64,000 nucleotides of DNA, from the NCBI RefSeq assembly GCF_019977755.1, contig NZ_AP025145.1, positions 1,488,001-1,552,000 on the forward strand, given 5' to 3'. This stretch comes from Vibrio penaeicida. Lineage in GTDB: Bacteria; Pseudomonadota; Gammaproteobacteria; Enterobacterales; Vibrionaceae. Within the stretch, counting starts at the first letter, position 1. Each line of letters begins with the position of its first letter. Position numbers and translations under genes: made by a program. This document shows positions 56,181 through 64,000 of this stretch, one piece after another. Below the pieces are notes generated by a model. That model made no database searches, was not told the DNA's origin, and saw nothing but the letters and a program-made list of their open reading frames with translations.

Positions 56181-56996
56181 ATGAATAAAAAGAATGTTGA
56201 CTGGAATGATTTACAATTATTCCTTGCTGTGGCTCGTGAAGGCGGGCTTTCTGCTGCTGTAAAATCCACTCAGCGTAGCGCGGCAACGTTAGGAAGAAGA
56301 ATGTATGCCCTAGAGCGGGGAATTGGGAAAGAACTGTTTATTCGACACGATAGAGGTTACGAGCTTCTAGCCGATGGTAGAAAGTTGCTTGAAGAACTCA
56401 CCAACATTGAAGCAAAGATCCTTAACCTAACCACTCCCGCTTCCCAGCAAGCAGATAGGCCTCTTGTCAAAATATCCGCAGGGACTTGGACAACCTTATT
56501 CCTTATAGAAAACCTCAATTCGCTGTCAGAAGTATTGCCAGATATTCGCCTACGATTTGTCTCTACCGAAAAAACGTTAAATATCACTCACCGAGAGGTG
56601 GTTATTGGGATCCGCAATACTCGACCAACAGAGGAAACGTTAGCTTGTAGGAAACTAAAACGGGTAGACTTTGCACCCTATGCGACGCATTCCGCACAAG
56701 ATACTTGGATCAAATTGCAGGCAGATGTTCCATCAGCTCGGTGGCTTGAACGCCATGCTAGCGATGACGTAATTTGCGAGGTAAATGAACCAAGAAACAG
56801 CCTTGATTTGGCACTAGCAGGGAAAGGCATAGCCTTACTCCCTACGTTTATTGGTGATGCTCAACCTTCACTCGTTCGAGCCGGAGCCATCATTGATGAG
56901 TTAGGACACGATCAATGGCTAGTCACTCACCAAGATGATCGCTATCTTCCTGAAGTCCGCGGCTTGATCGACAGACTGTGCCAATTTTTGGTGTAA
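56181..56996 (+). CDS. LysR-family transcriptional regulator
   Basis: The 271-residue protein has an N-terminal winged helix (NDLQLFLAVAREGGLSAAVK, then RRMYALERGIGKELFIR) and a C-terminal effector-binding domain (LVKISAGTWTTLFLIENL). It is somewhat shorter than typical 290-310-residue members. It converges on the VOC gene downstream, so its target is not indicated by a divergent neighbour on that side. The effector is unknown. Confidence 0.85.
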   Translation: MNKKNVDWNDLQLFLAVAREGGLSAAVKSTQRSAATLGRRMYALERGIGKELFIRHDRGYELLADGRKLLEELTNIEAKILNLTTPASQQADRPLVKISAGTWTTLFLIENLNSLSEVLPDIRLRFVSTEKTLNITHREVVIGIRNTRPTEETLACRKLKRVDFAPYATHSAQDTWIKLQADVPSARWLERHASDDVICEVNEPRNSLDLALAGKGIALLPTFIGDAQPSLVRAGAIIDELGHDQWLVTHQDDRYLPEVRGLIDRLCQFLV

Positions 56997-57015
56997 CCTT
57001 GAATTCAGCGGTCTT

Positions 57016-57432
57016 TTAACGCTGCGCCATCGGATGATCGGGATTCATCTGAAGCAAATCCCAAAGGTTTCCGTACAAATCTTCAAATACGGCGACGGTG
57101 CCATAATCTTGTTCGCTGGGTTCACGCACAAAATGAATGCCTTTTTCTTTCATGCTATTGAAGTCTCGCCAAAAATCATCGGTGCGTAAAAACAAAAATA
57201 CCCTACCGCCCGCTTGGTTTCCAATAAACGGTCTTTGCTCAGGCTTTGATGCTTTCGCCAGTAATAATGCTACGCCATCGGACCCCGGAGGAGATACCAC
57301 AACCCAACGTTTATCCTGTTCTGGTTGATAGGTATCTTCTACTAATTCGAAGTGGAGTTTATTGATATAGAAGTCGAGTGCGTCATCGTAATCATCAACG
57401 ACGAGAGAAATATGGATGATACTTTGTTTCAT
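57016..57432 (-). CDS. VOC-family (glyoxalase/dioxygenase-like) protein
   Basis: The 138-residue protein has a paired beta-alpha-beta-beta-beta pattern: IIHISLVVDDYDDALDFYINKL, then FLRTDDFWRDFNSMKEKGI and FEDLYGNLWDLLQ. His7 and the final Glu/Asp position are where metal ligands occur in the VOC fold, though the last ligand is Asp (WDLLQ). The substrate is unknown. It is a single gene, convergent with the LysR gene. Confidence 0.75.
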   Translation of the reverse strand: MKQSIIHISLVVDDYDDALDFYINKLHFELVEDTYQPEQDKRWVVVSPPGSDGVALLLAKASKPEQRPFIGNQAGGRVFLFLRTDDFWRDFNSMKEKGIHFVREPSEQDYGTVAVFEDLYGNLWDLLQMNPDHPMAQR

Positions 57433-57788
57433 GTGACTGCCCCTGATATTAAGTGGCTACATGTTATCAAACCGTATTTGAGAACAAAGAGAATATTAGG
57501 ACTAACCAGAATTCCATTCAGTCATGAACGAGCTAATTTGAATCAATTATGAGACTTAAGGTGACTCTTCATCCCATAACGTCATTGCCACATTTGATTG
57601 AAGTAGTGTTTACGCTCTATTTTTCAGTGAATTAACAACCAACAGACTTTGGTTTCGGCTTTTAAGGTTGTGGTTGTAATTGCACCATTATTGAACAAAC
57701 ATTAATCAAACCTACCTTCTGGGGCTTTTTTATTTGGCTCTGGTTGATGATCCAATTTCTCGAATGCTGGTATGAGAGGGAGGAACCC
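57433..57788. other. 356 bp intergenic region
   Basis: No gene was seen. It should contain divergent promoters for the VOC gene (minus) and the RHH gene (plus). The plus side ends in GGGAGGAA, a strong ribosome-binding site. Confidence 0.4.
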
Positions 57789-58097
57789 ATGTGCTATATA
57801 TTTGCTGGTCAATCGCCAGAGAATTATCAATTTGTCTCGCGCTCTGTTCGCTTAGGTGGTCATTCCACCAGCGTTCGGCTTGAGTCCAAGTTTTGGACAG
57901 TTATTGATGAAATAGCGACAGTTCAACATATGACAACGGGTCAGTTTCTTTCATTACTTTATGATGAAGCCACCGACTTGCATGGCGACATATCCAATTT
58001 TGCCTCATTGCTCCGATGCTCCTGCGTAATGTACCTTTCTCAGCCAGAAAAGGTACTCAAAACCGCTAAGCAGCAACTTCACGCTCAGGCTCATTGA
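57789..58097 (+). CDS. Ribbon-helix-helix domain protein
   Basis: The 102-residue protein has a central RHH-type segment SRSVRLGGHSTSVRLESKFW, then VIDEIATVQHMTTGQFLSLL and NFASLLRCSCVMYL. This is the pattern of the RHH_4 family seen in many proteobacteria, presumed DNA-binding. The ATG at 57789 follows GGGAGGAA by 6 bases. The glyoxalase and dehydrogenase genes lie downstream after a 163 bp gap, so it may act there. That is inference. Confidence 0.7.
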   Translation: MCYIFAGQSPENYQFVSRSVRLGGHSTSVRLESKFWTVIDEIATVQHMTTGQFLSLLYDEATDLHGDISNFASLLRCSCVMYLSQPEKVLKTAKQQLHAQAH

Positions 58098-58150
58098 TCG
58101 AGTGAAGTTCTAAATACCGCTCCCCCCTAATATCGGTATAGGTGCGGGTA

Positions 58151-58198
58151 CATGTTAATAAAGTTACATTTTTTTAACATGTGGTAGCATACTACCAC
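58151..58198. promoter_or_regulatory. Two adjoining palindromes upstream of the glyoxalase gene
   Basis: CATGTTAA (58151-58158) and TTAACATG (58174-58181) form a spaced inverted repeat. It abuts a second, compact palindrome, GTGGTAG-CATA-CTACCAC (58181-58198). The second has the form of a dimeric repressor operator (TetR, MarR or RHH type) and lies 63 bp before the glyoxalase start. Confidence 0.6.
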
Positions 58199-58260
58199 CA
58201 CCTCTCAGTGGTTCACGTTTATATTGATTTAAAAATCAATAACAGCAAAGTGAGCCACAA

Positions 58261-58656
58261 ATGACAAAAGCCATTCACACCATGATTCGAGTACTTAACT
58301 TGGATCGCTCCATTCAATTTTACTCGACCGCCCTTGGGTTAGAACTCGCAGATCAATATGAATTTGACGGGTTTACCTTAACCTATTTGCGCGATCCTAA
58401 TTCCGGATTTGAAGTCGAACTGACCCTGAATCACGGCCGAGATTCTCCTTATGAACATGGCGATGCCTATGGCCACTTAGCGGTATGCATCGACAATATC
58501 GAGCAAACTCATCACTCGTTAACTGAGGCGGGATTTACCCCTACTCCCGTTAAGTCGATGCAACATAACAACAAAACCATGGCGACGTTCTTTTTCTTAA
58601 CCGATCCCGACGGTTACAAAATTGAATTTTTGCAAAAACATGGTCGATTCCAATAA
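58261..58656 (+). CDS. Glyoxalase I-like VOC protein
   Basis: The 131-residue protein resembles lactoylglutathione lyase. It starts TKAIHTMIRVLNLDRSIQFY with a candidate metal His, then FEVELTLNHG (Glu), YGHLAVCIDN (His) and YKIEFLQKH (Glu), giving the four ligands of GloA. It detoxifies methylglyoxal in the known family. It could be a paralogue with another substrate, because it precedes a sugar-dehydrogenase pair by 24 bp and may be in that operon. The symbol gloA is not assigned for that reason. Confidence 0.78.
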   Translation: MTKAIHTMIRVLNLDRSIQFYSTALGLELADQYEFDGFTLTYLRDPNSGFEVELTLNHGRDSPYEHGDAYGHLAVCIDNIEQTHHSLTEAGFTPTPVKSMQHNNKTMATFFFLTDPDGYKIEFLQKHGRFQ

Positions 58657-58680
58657 CGGATTACACTGGAGGTCGTAAGG

Positions 58681-59211
58681 ATGAACGATCAAAATCTAAG
58701 TAGAAGAAAGTTTCTAAAACTCTCTTCAGTTAGTGCAGCAACAGCGCTAACACTCAGCCTTTCTGGATATTCGCTTGCTGGGCAAAAATGGCAAATGAAG
58801 GTCTCGAAACTCAATACCGAAGAAGCCAACTTACTATTGGCATTATGTCGACGTATCTACCCTCACCCGCACCTTGCTGATTTCTTTTATGGCGCGTGTG
58901 TGGAAAGCCTCGACGGGCAATTGTCTGGCGACAGCCTTGCCTCCTTTAAACAAGGATTGTCGACGCTCAATAAGAGTGGATTTTCTACGATGTCCGTAAC
59001 GGCTCAAGACGCCGTTTTAAACAAGCTTTCCTCTGAACCTTTCTTTCAAACAGTGCGAGGCAACATGGTGGTTTCTTTGTACAACAACCCAAAAATTTGG
59101 GCGAAGTTTGGCTATGAGGGTCCTTCCTTTTCAAAAGGAGGATATTTGCATCGCGGTTTTGATGACATTGATTGGCTGCCAATGGAAAACAAGGAGGTGT
59201 CCAATGGCTAA
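58681..59211 (+). CDS. Tat-exported small subunit of a GMC-type dehydrogenase
   Basis: The 176-residue protein has a twin-arginine signal (SRRKFLKLSSVSAATALTLS). The mature part fits the gluconate 2-dehydrogenase subunit 3 / sorbitol dehydrogenase small-subunit family (EEANLLLALCRRIYPH, YNNPKIWAKFGYEGPS, GGYLHRGFDDIDW). In the family it escorts the FAD subunit through the Tat system. Its last 8 bases overlap the start of the large-subunit gene. Confidence 0.8.
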   Translation: MNDQNLSRRKFLKLSSVSAATALTLSLSGYSLAGQKWQMKVSKLNTEEANLLLALCRRIYPHPHLADFFYGACVESLDGQLSGDSLASFKQGLSTLNKSGFSTMSVTAQDAVLNKLSSEPFFQTVRGNMVVSLYNNPKIWAKFGYEGPSFSKGGYLHRGFDDIDWLPMENKEVSNG

Positions 59212-60775
59212 ATTTGAACTTGCTGACAGCAGCGTCGTGGTCGTGATTGGGTCCGGCGCAGGCGGGGGGACGCTCGCCAATGAGCTGTGTCAAAAAGGAG
59301 TAAAGGTGGTGTGTTTGGAAGCTGGCACGCACTTAAATTACGCCAAAGACTTTAAAAACGATGAATGGCACATGTTTGGCAAAGAAGCGTGGCTGGATAA
59401 AAGAACGACCTCTGGCACATGGGAAGTTGCACGCGATTTCCCTAACTTACCCGCTTGGATTTGCAAAACCGTTGGCGGCTCAACCCTCCATTGGGCAGGC
59501 GCCAGTTTAAGAATTCAAGAACACGAGTTTAAGGCTCTCACTCACTACGGCGAAGTGAAAGACGCAGCGTTACTCGATTGGCCAATTACCCTTGCCGAAC
59601 TCGAACCTTACTACGATAAAGCCGAAGACAAAATGGGGGTCACGCGCACTCACGATATACCTGGCTTGCCGGGGAACAATAACTACAAAGTCATGGAAGC
59701 GGGTGCCCGTAAACTCGGCTATAAGCAAGTGCATACGGGTAGAATGGCGATTAACTCTCAGCCTCGTGATGGCCGCCCTGGCTGCATGCAACTTGGGTTT
59801 TGTTTCCAAGGATGCCGCATGTCGGCTAAATGGTCGACGCTGTATACAGAAATCCCTAAAGCAGAAGCCACAGGGAATTTCGAACTGCGCTCAAGCAGCA
59901 CAGTGCTAAAAGTCACCCATAACGATAAAGGGCTCGTAGACGGTGTGCTCTATGCAGACAAAGACGGTAACCAACAGCACCAGAAAGCTCGAATCGTCTG
60001 TATTGCAGGTAACTCCATTGAGAGCCCAAGAATATTGCTCAACTCTGCTTCTAACATGTTCCCAGATGGCTTAGCGAACAGCTCCGGTGAAGTCGGCCGA
60101 AACTACATGCGCCACATGACAGGATCGGTCTACGCGGAGTTCAGTAAGCCGGTTAACATGTACCGAGGCACCACCATGGCGGGAATCATTCAAGACGAAT
60201 CGATTCACGATCCTAGCAGAGGGTTTGTGGGTGGATTTGAGATGGAAACCTTGTCTCTTGGCTTGCCCTTCATGGCCGCTTTCCTTAAACCCGGAGCATG
60301 GGGTACCGATTTTGCCAACTCAATGGAGCAATATGAACACATGGCAGGCATGTGGCTAGTCGGTGAAGACATGCCACGTTCCTCGAATCGTGTTTCACTG
60401 AATTCCGATGAACTGGACGCTAACGGTTTGCCCATACCTAACGTGCATTACGACGATCACCCTAATGATGTGGCGATGCGGGAGTACGCTTATGAAAAAG
60501 GCGAACAAGTGTATGAAGCCGTCGGGGCAATCAAAACCCATCGCGTTGTGCCTTATCCTTCCACTCATAACCTAGGGACAAACCGAATGAGTGAGAAAGC
60601 AAAAGATGGTGTGGTTAACCGTTGGGGGCAAACCCACGATATCAAAAACCTCTTTGTATCGGACGGTAGCCAGTTCACCACAGGTGCGGCGGAAAACCCT
60701 ACGCTAACCATCGTGGCACTCGCCATAAGGCAAGCGGATTACATTGCAGAGCAATTGGTAGCTCGAGCTCTATAG
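59204..60775 (+). CDS. FAD-dependent GMC oxidoreductase, large subunit
   Basis: The 523-residue protein has an FAD-binding GxGxxG (VIGSGAGGGTLANELCQKG), the GMC segment VGGSTLHWAGASLR and a C-terminal active-site region (STHNLGTNRMSEKAK, then FVSDGSQFTTGAAENPTL). No signal peptide of its own is present, consistent with export by its Tat partner. The ATG at 59204 follows AAGGAGGT and overlaps the small-subunit stop. The likely substrates are sugars, sugar acids or polyols oxidised in the periplasm, with electrons passed to a cytochrome or quinone not encoded here. A terminator follows. Confidence 0.85.
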   Translation: MAKFELADSSVVVVIGSGAGGGTLANELCQKGVKVVCLEAGTHLNYAKDFKNDEWHMFGKEAWLDKRTTSGTWEVARDFPNLPAWICKTVGGSTLHWAGASLRIQEHEFKALTHYGEVKDAALLDWPITLAELEPYYDKAEDKMGVTRTHDIPGLPGNNNYKVMEAGARKLGYKQVHTGRMAINSQPRDGRPGCMQLGFCFQGCRMSAKWSTLYTEIPKAEATGNFELRSSSTVLKVTHNDKGLVDGVLYADKDGNQQHQKARIVCIAGNSIESPRILLNSASNMFPDGLANSSGEVGRNYMRHMTGSVYAEFSKPVNMYRGTTMAGIIQDESIHDPSRGFVGGFEMETLSLGLPFMAAFLKPGAWGTDFANSMEQYEHMAGMWLVGEDMPRSSNRVSLNSDELDANGLPIPNVHYDDHPNDVAMREYAYEKGEQVYEAVGAIKTHRVVPYPSTHNLGTNRMSEKAKDGVVNRWGQTHDIKNLFVSDGSQFTTGAAENPTLTIVALAIRQADYIAEQLVARAL

Positions 60776-60787
60776 CTTAGAACTCAA

Positions 60788-60811
60788 CACCGCAGTACTG
60801 TACTGCGGTGT
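60788..60811. terminator. Hairpin terminator between convergent genes
   Basis: CACCGCAGTA (60788-60797) and TACTGCGGTG (60801-60810) form a perfect 10-bp stem with a 3-base loop, followed by TATATTTAT. It ends the dehydrogenase operon and probably the phosphoesterase operon from the other side. Confidence 0.7.
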
Positions 60812-60825
60812 ATATTTATGTATGG

Positions 60826-61629
60826 TTAGTCCACCAGCCCTTCTTTATCAAAGAATGGGAATGGTCCTTCATAGTCTCCAATGTAGCTAACATGGCTCAA
60901 CACTCCCTTGTCATCTACCTTGAATAATTGAATTGCCTTAGGTTCCATTTGAAACGCTGGGATCCCTTCTTTATCAAAGTCTAATGCGACGCTATGACTG
61001 TGCGAAGGCCCAACCCAAACTGGCACGCCCTTCCAAATGGCAGTAATAGTACGATGCAAATGCCCCGTTATAATCCCAACCACTGAATCAAACGGTGCAA
61101 TAACGTCCCATAATGCCTCAGCATTGTGCAAGTTTTGTACATCCATATGGTTTATTCCAACTTCCATCGGAGGGTGATGCACAAACAAAAGTACGGGTTT
61201 GGACGTCTCCTTCAATTTCGATTGCAACCAATTTAAGCTGGTGCTAGCAATACACCCATGCGGCTTTTCTGGTATCGATGAATCCAGCCCAATCAGCAGA
61301 CAATGCTCTGTTTCCAGTGAGAAGTTACACTCAACAGAATCTTCAAAATCCACCAACTCTCTTAGCCCTTCACGTAAACGAATCTTGTGATCGTGATTGC
61401 CAGGAATAACGCGGACTGGCGCATTCAACTGGCTTAGCTCGCGCAGAACAATGGCGTATTCTTCATCTAAGCCAAAATCGCCTAAGTCGCCTGTAATAAC
61501 AACCAAGTCGACATTCAAACGGTTGATGTGTTGGACCGCATCTTTAAGGCACTGCAATGTATCCACTTTTTGATACGCGAGTTTACCTTCCTTCTTAATA
61601 TGTAAATCAGTCAACTGAGCAATCAGCAT
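60826..61629 (-). CDS. Calcineurin-like metallophosphoesterase
   Basis: The 267-residue protein has the five blocks of the family: LTDLHI, VVITGDLGD, VIPGNHDHK, LFVHHPP and GIITGHLHR. It resembles class III cyclic-nucleotide or glycerophosphodiester phosphodiesterases (CpdA, GpdQ). No signal peptide, so it is cytoplasmic. Its start overlaps the end of the ABC ATPase gene by 23 bp, so it belongs to the importer operon. It probably processes the imported substrate, perhaps a phosphodiester or phosphonate. Confidence 0.8.
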   Translation of the reverse strand: MLIAQLTDLHIKKEGKLAYQKVDTLQCLKDAVQHINRLNVDLVVITGDLGDFGLDEEYAIVLRELSQLNAPVRVIPGNHDHKIRLREGLRELVDFEDSVECNFSLETEHCLLIGLDSSIPEKPHGCIASTSLNWLQSKLKETSKPVLLFVHHPPMEVGINHMDVQNLHNAEALWDVIAPFDSVVGIITGHLHRTITAIWKGVPVWVGPSHSHSVALDFDKEGIPAFQMEPKAIQLFKVDDKGVLSHVSYIGDYEGPFPFFDKEGLVD

Positions 61630-62695
61630 CTTTGCTCCCTAATAAAATAATGTGTTGGCTGTTTACGGACAAATTCACGACCTGCCCCAATTCAAAGTTT
61701 TGGCGATCAAAACAGTCAACCGCAACCGGATTCTCTAAATCACACTCTACGGTCAGCCTCGTCCTATCACCCAAGAATGCGAGATGAGTAATGTGTCCGC
61801 TAAGAGAGTGGTCTCCTGAATCTGAAATGTACATGTCTTCCGGTCGGACCATGACCGTCATGACTTCACCCTCTTCATTATCATTCGGTTGCGATAATGG
61901 GAGGGTTTGCGCATTAGAGAGTTTAAGCGCTGCACCGTTTTTCCAGCCATCGAATCGGTTGGCCTCTCCGATAAAATCGGCCACAAACGGAGAATCGGGC
62001 TGACGATAAATTGCTTCTGGCGATCCAATCTGTGCAATCTCACCATGATCAAGAACAGCGATACGATCGCCAATCACCATGGCTTCTTCCTGATCGTGCG
62101 TAACATAAACGGCGGTAATGCCTAATTTTTTTAGCAGCACTTGAATATCATCTCGAAGACGTTTGCGTAAAAGAGCATCCAATGCAGAAAGTGGCTCATC
62201 AAGCAGTAACACCGCAGGCTCTACGATAATGGCTCTTGCTAAAGCCACACGCTGCTTTTGCCCGCCAGATAGTTGCGATATGTCTCTCTGAGAATAGGGT
62301 TCTAGATCAAACATAACCAGCATCTCTTGCAGCTTTTTCTTTCGTACTTCCTCTGATACACCTCGGATTTTTAAGCCATATTCAATATTTTGAGAGACGT
62401 TCATATTGGGAAAAAGGGCATACGATTGAAATACCATTCCAACGTTGCGCTTTTCAATTGGTAGTGGCGTTACGTCTTGTTCTCCAAACGAAATGGAACC
62501 GCCACTGTCACACTGCTCCAAGCCTGCGATCATTCTTAGCGTGGTGGTTTTTCCACACCCAGAAGGTCCTAGCAAAACAAGGATTTCTCCTGGGGCGATA
62601 TCTAGGCTTGTCTCCTTCAGCGCCACTGAACCATTGGGAAATGTCTTTTTAACATTATTGAGGGTAATACCCTGTATTTGATGTGCTTGACTCAC
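61607..62695 (-). CDS. ABC importer ATPase, PotA/FbpC/PhnT-like
   Basis: The 362-residue protein has Walker A GPSGCGKTT, signature LSGGQKQRVALARA, Walker B VLLLDEPLSALD and switch His VYVTHDQEEAM, with a C-terminal TOBE domain (VMVRPEDMYISD). This is the subfamily that energises spermidine, iron and 2-aminoethylphosphonate importers. Its ATG directly follows the permease stop. The linked phosphoesterase favours a phosphorus-containing substrate, which is inference. Confidence 0.85.
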   Translation of the reverse strand: MSQAHQIQGITLNNVKKTFPNGSVALKETSLDIAPGEILVLLGPSGCGKTTTLRMIAGLEQCDSGGSISFGEQDVTPLPIEKRNVGMVFQSYALFPNMNVSQNIEYGLKIRGVSEEVRKKKLQEMLVMFDLEPYSQRDISQLSGGQKQRVALARAIIVEPAVLLLDEPLSALDALLRKRLRDDIQVLLKKLGITAVYVTHDQEEAMVIGDRIAVLDHGEIAQIGSPEAIYRQPDSPFVADFIGEANRFDGWKNGAALKLSNAQTLPLSQPNDNEEGEVMTVMVRPEDMYISDSGDHSLSGHITHLAFLGDRTRLTVECDLENPVAVDCFDRQNFELGQVVNLSVNSQHIILLGSKDADCSVD

Positions 62696-63487
62696 TTACA
62701 TTGCTCCTTTATTTGAATTTCGTTTTATCAGCTGAGTCGCCACTAACAGTGGAAGCAACAAAAGCAAAAATATAAGCGTATAGGCTGATCCGATTTCAAG
62801 CCGCATCGAGGCATAGGCATCAGCAAGCCCAACTGGCAGTGTTTTCGTTAATGGTGTGTGCAGCATCCAAGTAAGGTTAAATTCCCCTATGGATAACGTT
62901 AGTGTCATTAATGTACCGCTCACAATACCGGTAATGCAGTTAGGGACGATAATATCGACAAATCGTCGCCAAAAACCCGCGCCCAAACTTGCTGCACCTT
63001 CTTCTAACACTTTGAAGTTAATGCTGTTCAGCGCTGCAAGAATCGCATTCACCATAAATGGAAGCGTAAACACCACATGCCCAACTAAGATGAAAGCCCA
63101 ACTGGATCTAAAGGTAGAAAAGTGTCCATAAGTGGTGATCAATCCGATGGATATTGCCAATCCAGGAACGGCGATGGGTAACGTAATCAGCTCTTGCAGC
63201 ATTTCTGTCAGCCGGCTTCGCTGCGCCGCCAAATAATACGCAAGCGGCACCCCTACCACTAAGTTCACGACCACCGCAGCTAAGGCAATAAATAACGTTA
63301 ACCACAGCGTTTGCGAGTACAGTTCCCAAACTTCAATAACCCAACGAAACGTAAGCCCGCTTTTTACGCCCACAAAGTAATTATTTGTTAGCCCAGCAAG
63401 AACCGACATAGCAACCGGAATGACCAAAAACGCACAAACTAAAATGGTGAATAAAAGAGGAATATAAAAGGTGTAATCACGCTTCAT
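62696..63487 (-). CDS. ABC importer permease, PotC/PhnV-like
   Basis: The 263-residue protein has about six membrane segments and the docking loop EEGAASLGAGFWRRFVDIIVP. The start is the ATG at 63487, 2 bases after the stop of the other permease; an upstream frame to 63550 overlaps that gene and is rejected. The segment LITLPIAVPGLAISIGLI is typical of this family. It forms the channel with the permease encoded upstream. Confidence 0.83.
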   Translation of the reverse strand: MKRDYTFYIPLLFTILVCAFLVIPVAMSVLAGLTNNYFVGVKSGLTFRWVIEVWELYSQTLWLTLFIALAAVVVNLVVGVPLAYYLAAQRSRLTEMLQELITLPIAVPGLAISIGLITTYGHFSTFRSSWAFILVGHVVFTLPFMVNAILAALNSINFKVLEEGAASLGAGFWRRFVDIIVPNCITGIVSGTLMTLTLSIGEFNLTWMLHTPLTKTLPVGLADAYASMRLEIGSAYTLIFLLLLLPLLVATQLIKRNSNKGAM

Positions 63488-63489
63488 TT

Positions 63490-64000
63490 TTACGCTCCCA
63501 TATTGATCGATGCCATGCCATATCGCTTGGCGATACTCAGGCAAATCCAAGTGACACCACCGAGCACAATGCTTAATGCTGCGGCCATGGGTAAATTGGC
63601 ACTTAACGTAAACTCGGTATAAATCGTCATTGGAATTACATTAAGATCGGTCGCTAGAGCAAAAGCAGTACCAAATGCTCCCATTGATGTTGCAAAACAC
63701 AGAGAGCCGGAAGAGATCAAACCCGGAACTAACGCAGGTAACGTGACATCTTTAAATGTTCTCAAAGGGCTAGCTCCTAGAGAACGAGCCGCCTCCATTA
63801 AGCTGTAGTCCAACTTTTCAGCCGCCACCATGACCGTTAAAACGACTCTTGGAATGGAAAAGTAAAGATAACCGATAAACAATCCAGCAATGGAGTACGC
63901 AAACGTCCAGCGCTCTCCAACCAGCAATAGCCCTAACTCGGCCGAAGCACCTTGTCTTCCCGCCAACATGATGACAAAAAAGCCGATAACAACACCTGGG
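63490..64000 (-). CDS. ABC importer permease, PotB/PhnU-like, N-terminus beyond the window
   Basis: The open frame reaches the window edge (upstream residues read PGVVIGFFVIMLAG), so the visible 169 residues are the C-terminal part. It has the docking loop MEAARSLGASPLRTFKDVTLPAL and several membrane helices. An ATG at 63969 lies inside a membrane segment and is not the real start. The rest of the operon, including a likely binding protein, is outside the window. Confidence 0.82.
   Translation of the reverse strand, partial: PGVVIGFFVIMLAGRQGASAELGLLLVGERWTFAYSIAGLFIGYLYFSIPRVVLTVMVAAEKLDYSLMEAARSLGASPLRTFKDVTLPALVPGLISSGSLCFATSMGAFGTAFALATDLNVIPMTIYTEFTLSANLPMAAALSIVLGGVTWICLSIAKRYGMASINMGA

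Overview
The window looks like a chromosomal segment of a marine gammaproteobacterium, most probably a Vibrio or a close relative. The reasons are the protein-level resemblance to Vibrionaceae and enterobacterial genes (NhaD-type Na+/H+ antiporter, GalR, GalT/GalK/GalM, LacZ, PlsC, cytochrome b562), the moderately AT-rich intergenic DNA, and a dispersed repeat family whose ends read TATACTCAAGCTACCTCAA. No rRNA, tRNA, CRISPR array or phage block was seen. This assignment is by reading only; no search was run.

Layout. 1-2.3 kb: the start of a LysR regulator diverging from an NAD(P)-binding reductase/epimerase, then a PilZ protein and a methyltransferase. 2.3-5.7 kb: a 0.7 kb gene-poor stretch, nhaD, and galR with an operator in front of it. 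5.9-11.1 kb: a tight four-gene operon of a coiled-coil protein, an inner-membrane OmpA-domain protein, a small Ras-like GTPase and a GGDEF-EAL protein. This looks like a signalling module and is one of the two most interesting loci. 11.2-13.8 kb: an exported esterase and a beta-lactamase-fold lipoprotein. 13.9-23.2 kb, minus strand: a haemagglutinin/contact-toxin locus made of a TPS-domain protein, a second exoprotein ending in a PoNe-like nuclease motif, a probable immunity protein, and five tandem small exported proteins. 23.6 kb: a divergent secreted propeller protein.

24.9-38.4 kb is a galactose/galactoside block. It holds galT-galK-galM, lacZ, a CUT1-type ABC importer (binding protein and two permeases), a divergent MalK-like ATPase and a chemoreceptor. 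GalR-type operators lie before galT, before the importer and before galR itself. CRP-like sites lie in the importer/ATPase divergent region and before the chemoreceptor. 38.4-43.5 kb: a group II PLP decarboxylase, cytochrome b562, a GFA-family gene broken by a 266 bp inverted-repeat element, two exported proteins and a HAD hydrolase, then a second, inverted copy of the element.

44-49.7 kb: a GH31 protein resembling alpha-1,4-glucan lyase, followed by an FG-GAP propeller protein and a cupin. Propeller and cupin are the folds that make up fungal aldos-2-ulose dehydratase (microthecin synthase), so this may be an anhydrofructose route for starch or glycogen. It is the second locus I would examine first. 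49.9-64 kb: a polysaccharide deacetylase, a hydrolase, plsC with a DM13 protein, a large lipoprotein, a LysR regulator, two VOC proteins, an RHH protein, a Tat-linked GMC dehydrogenase pair, and a phosphoesterase encoded with an ABC importer that runs off the window edge.

A cross-cutting observation is that degenerate 16-18 bp tandem repeats sit at the 3' end of galR, at the 3' end of the decarboxylase gene and in the leader of lacZ. None of these is explained by the genes.
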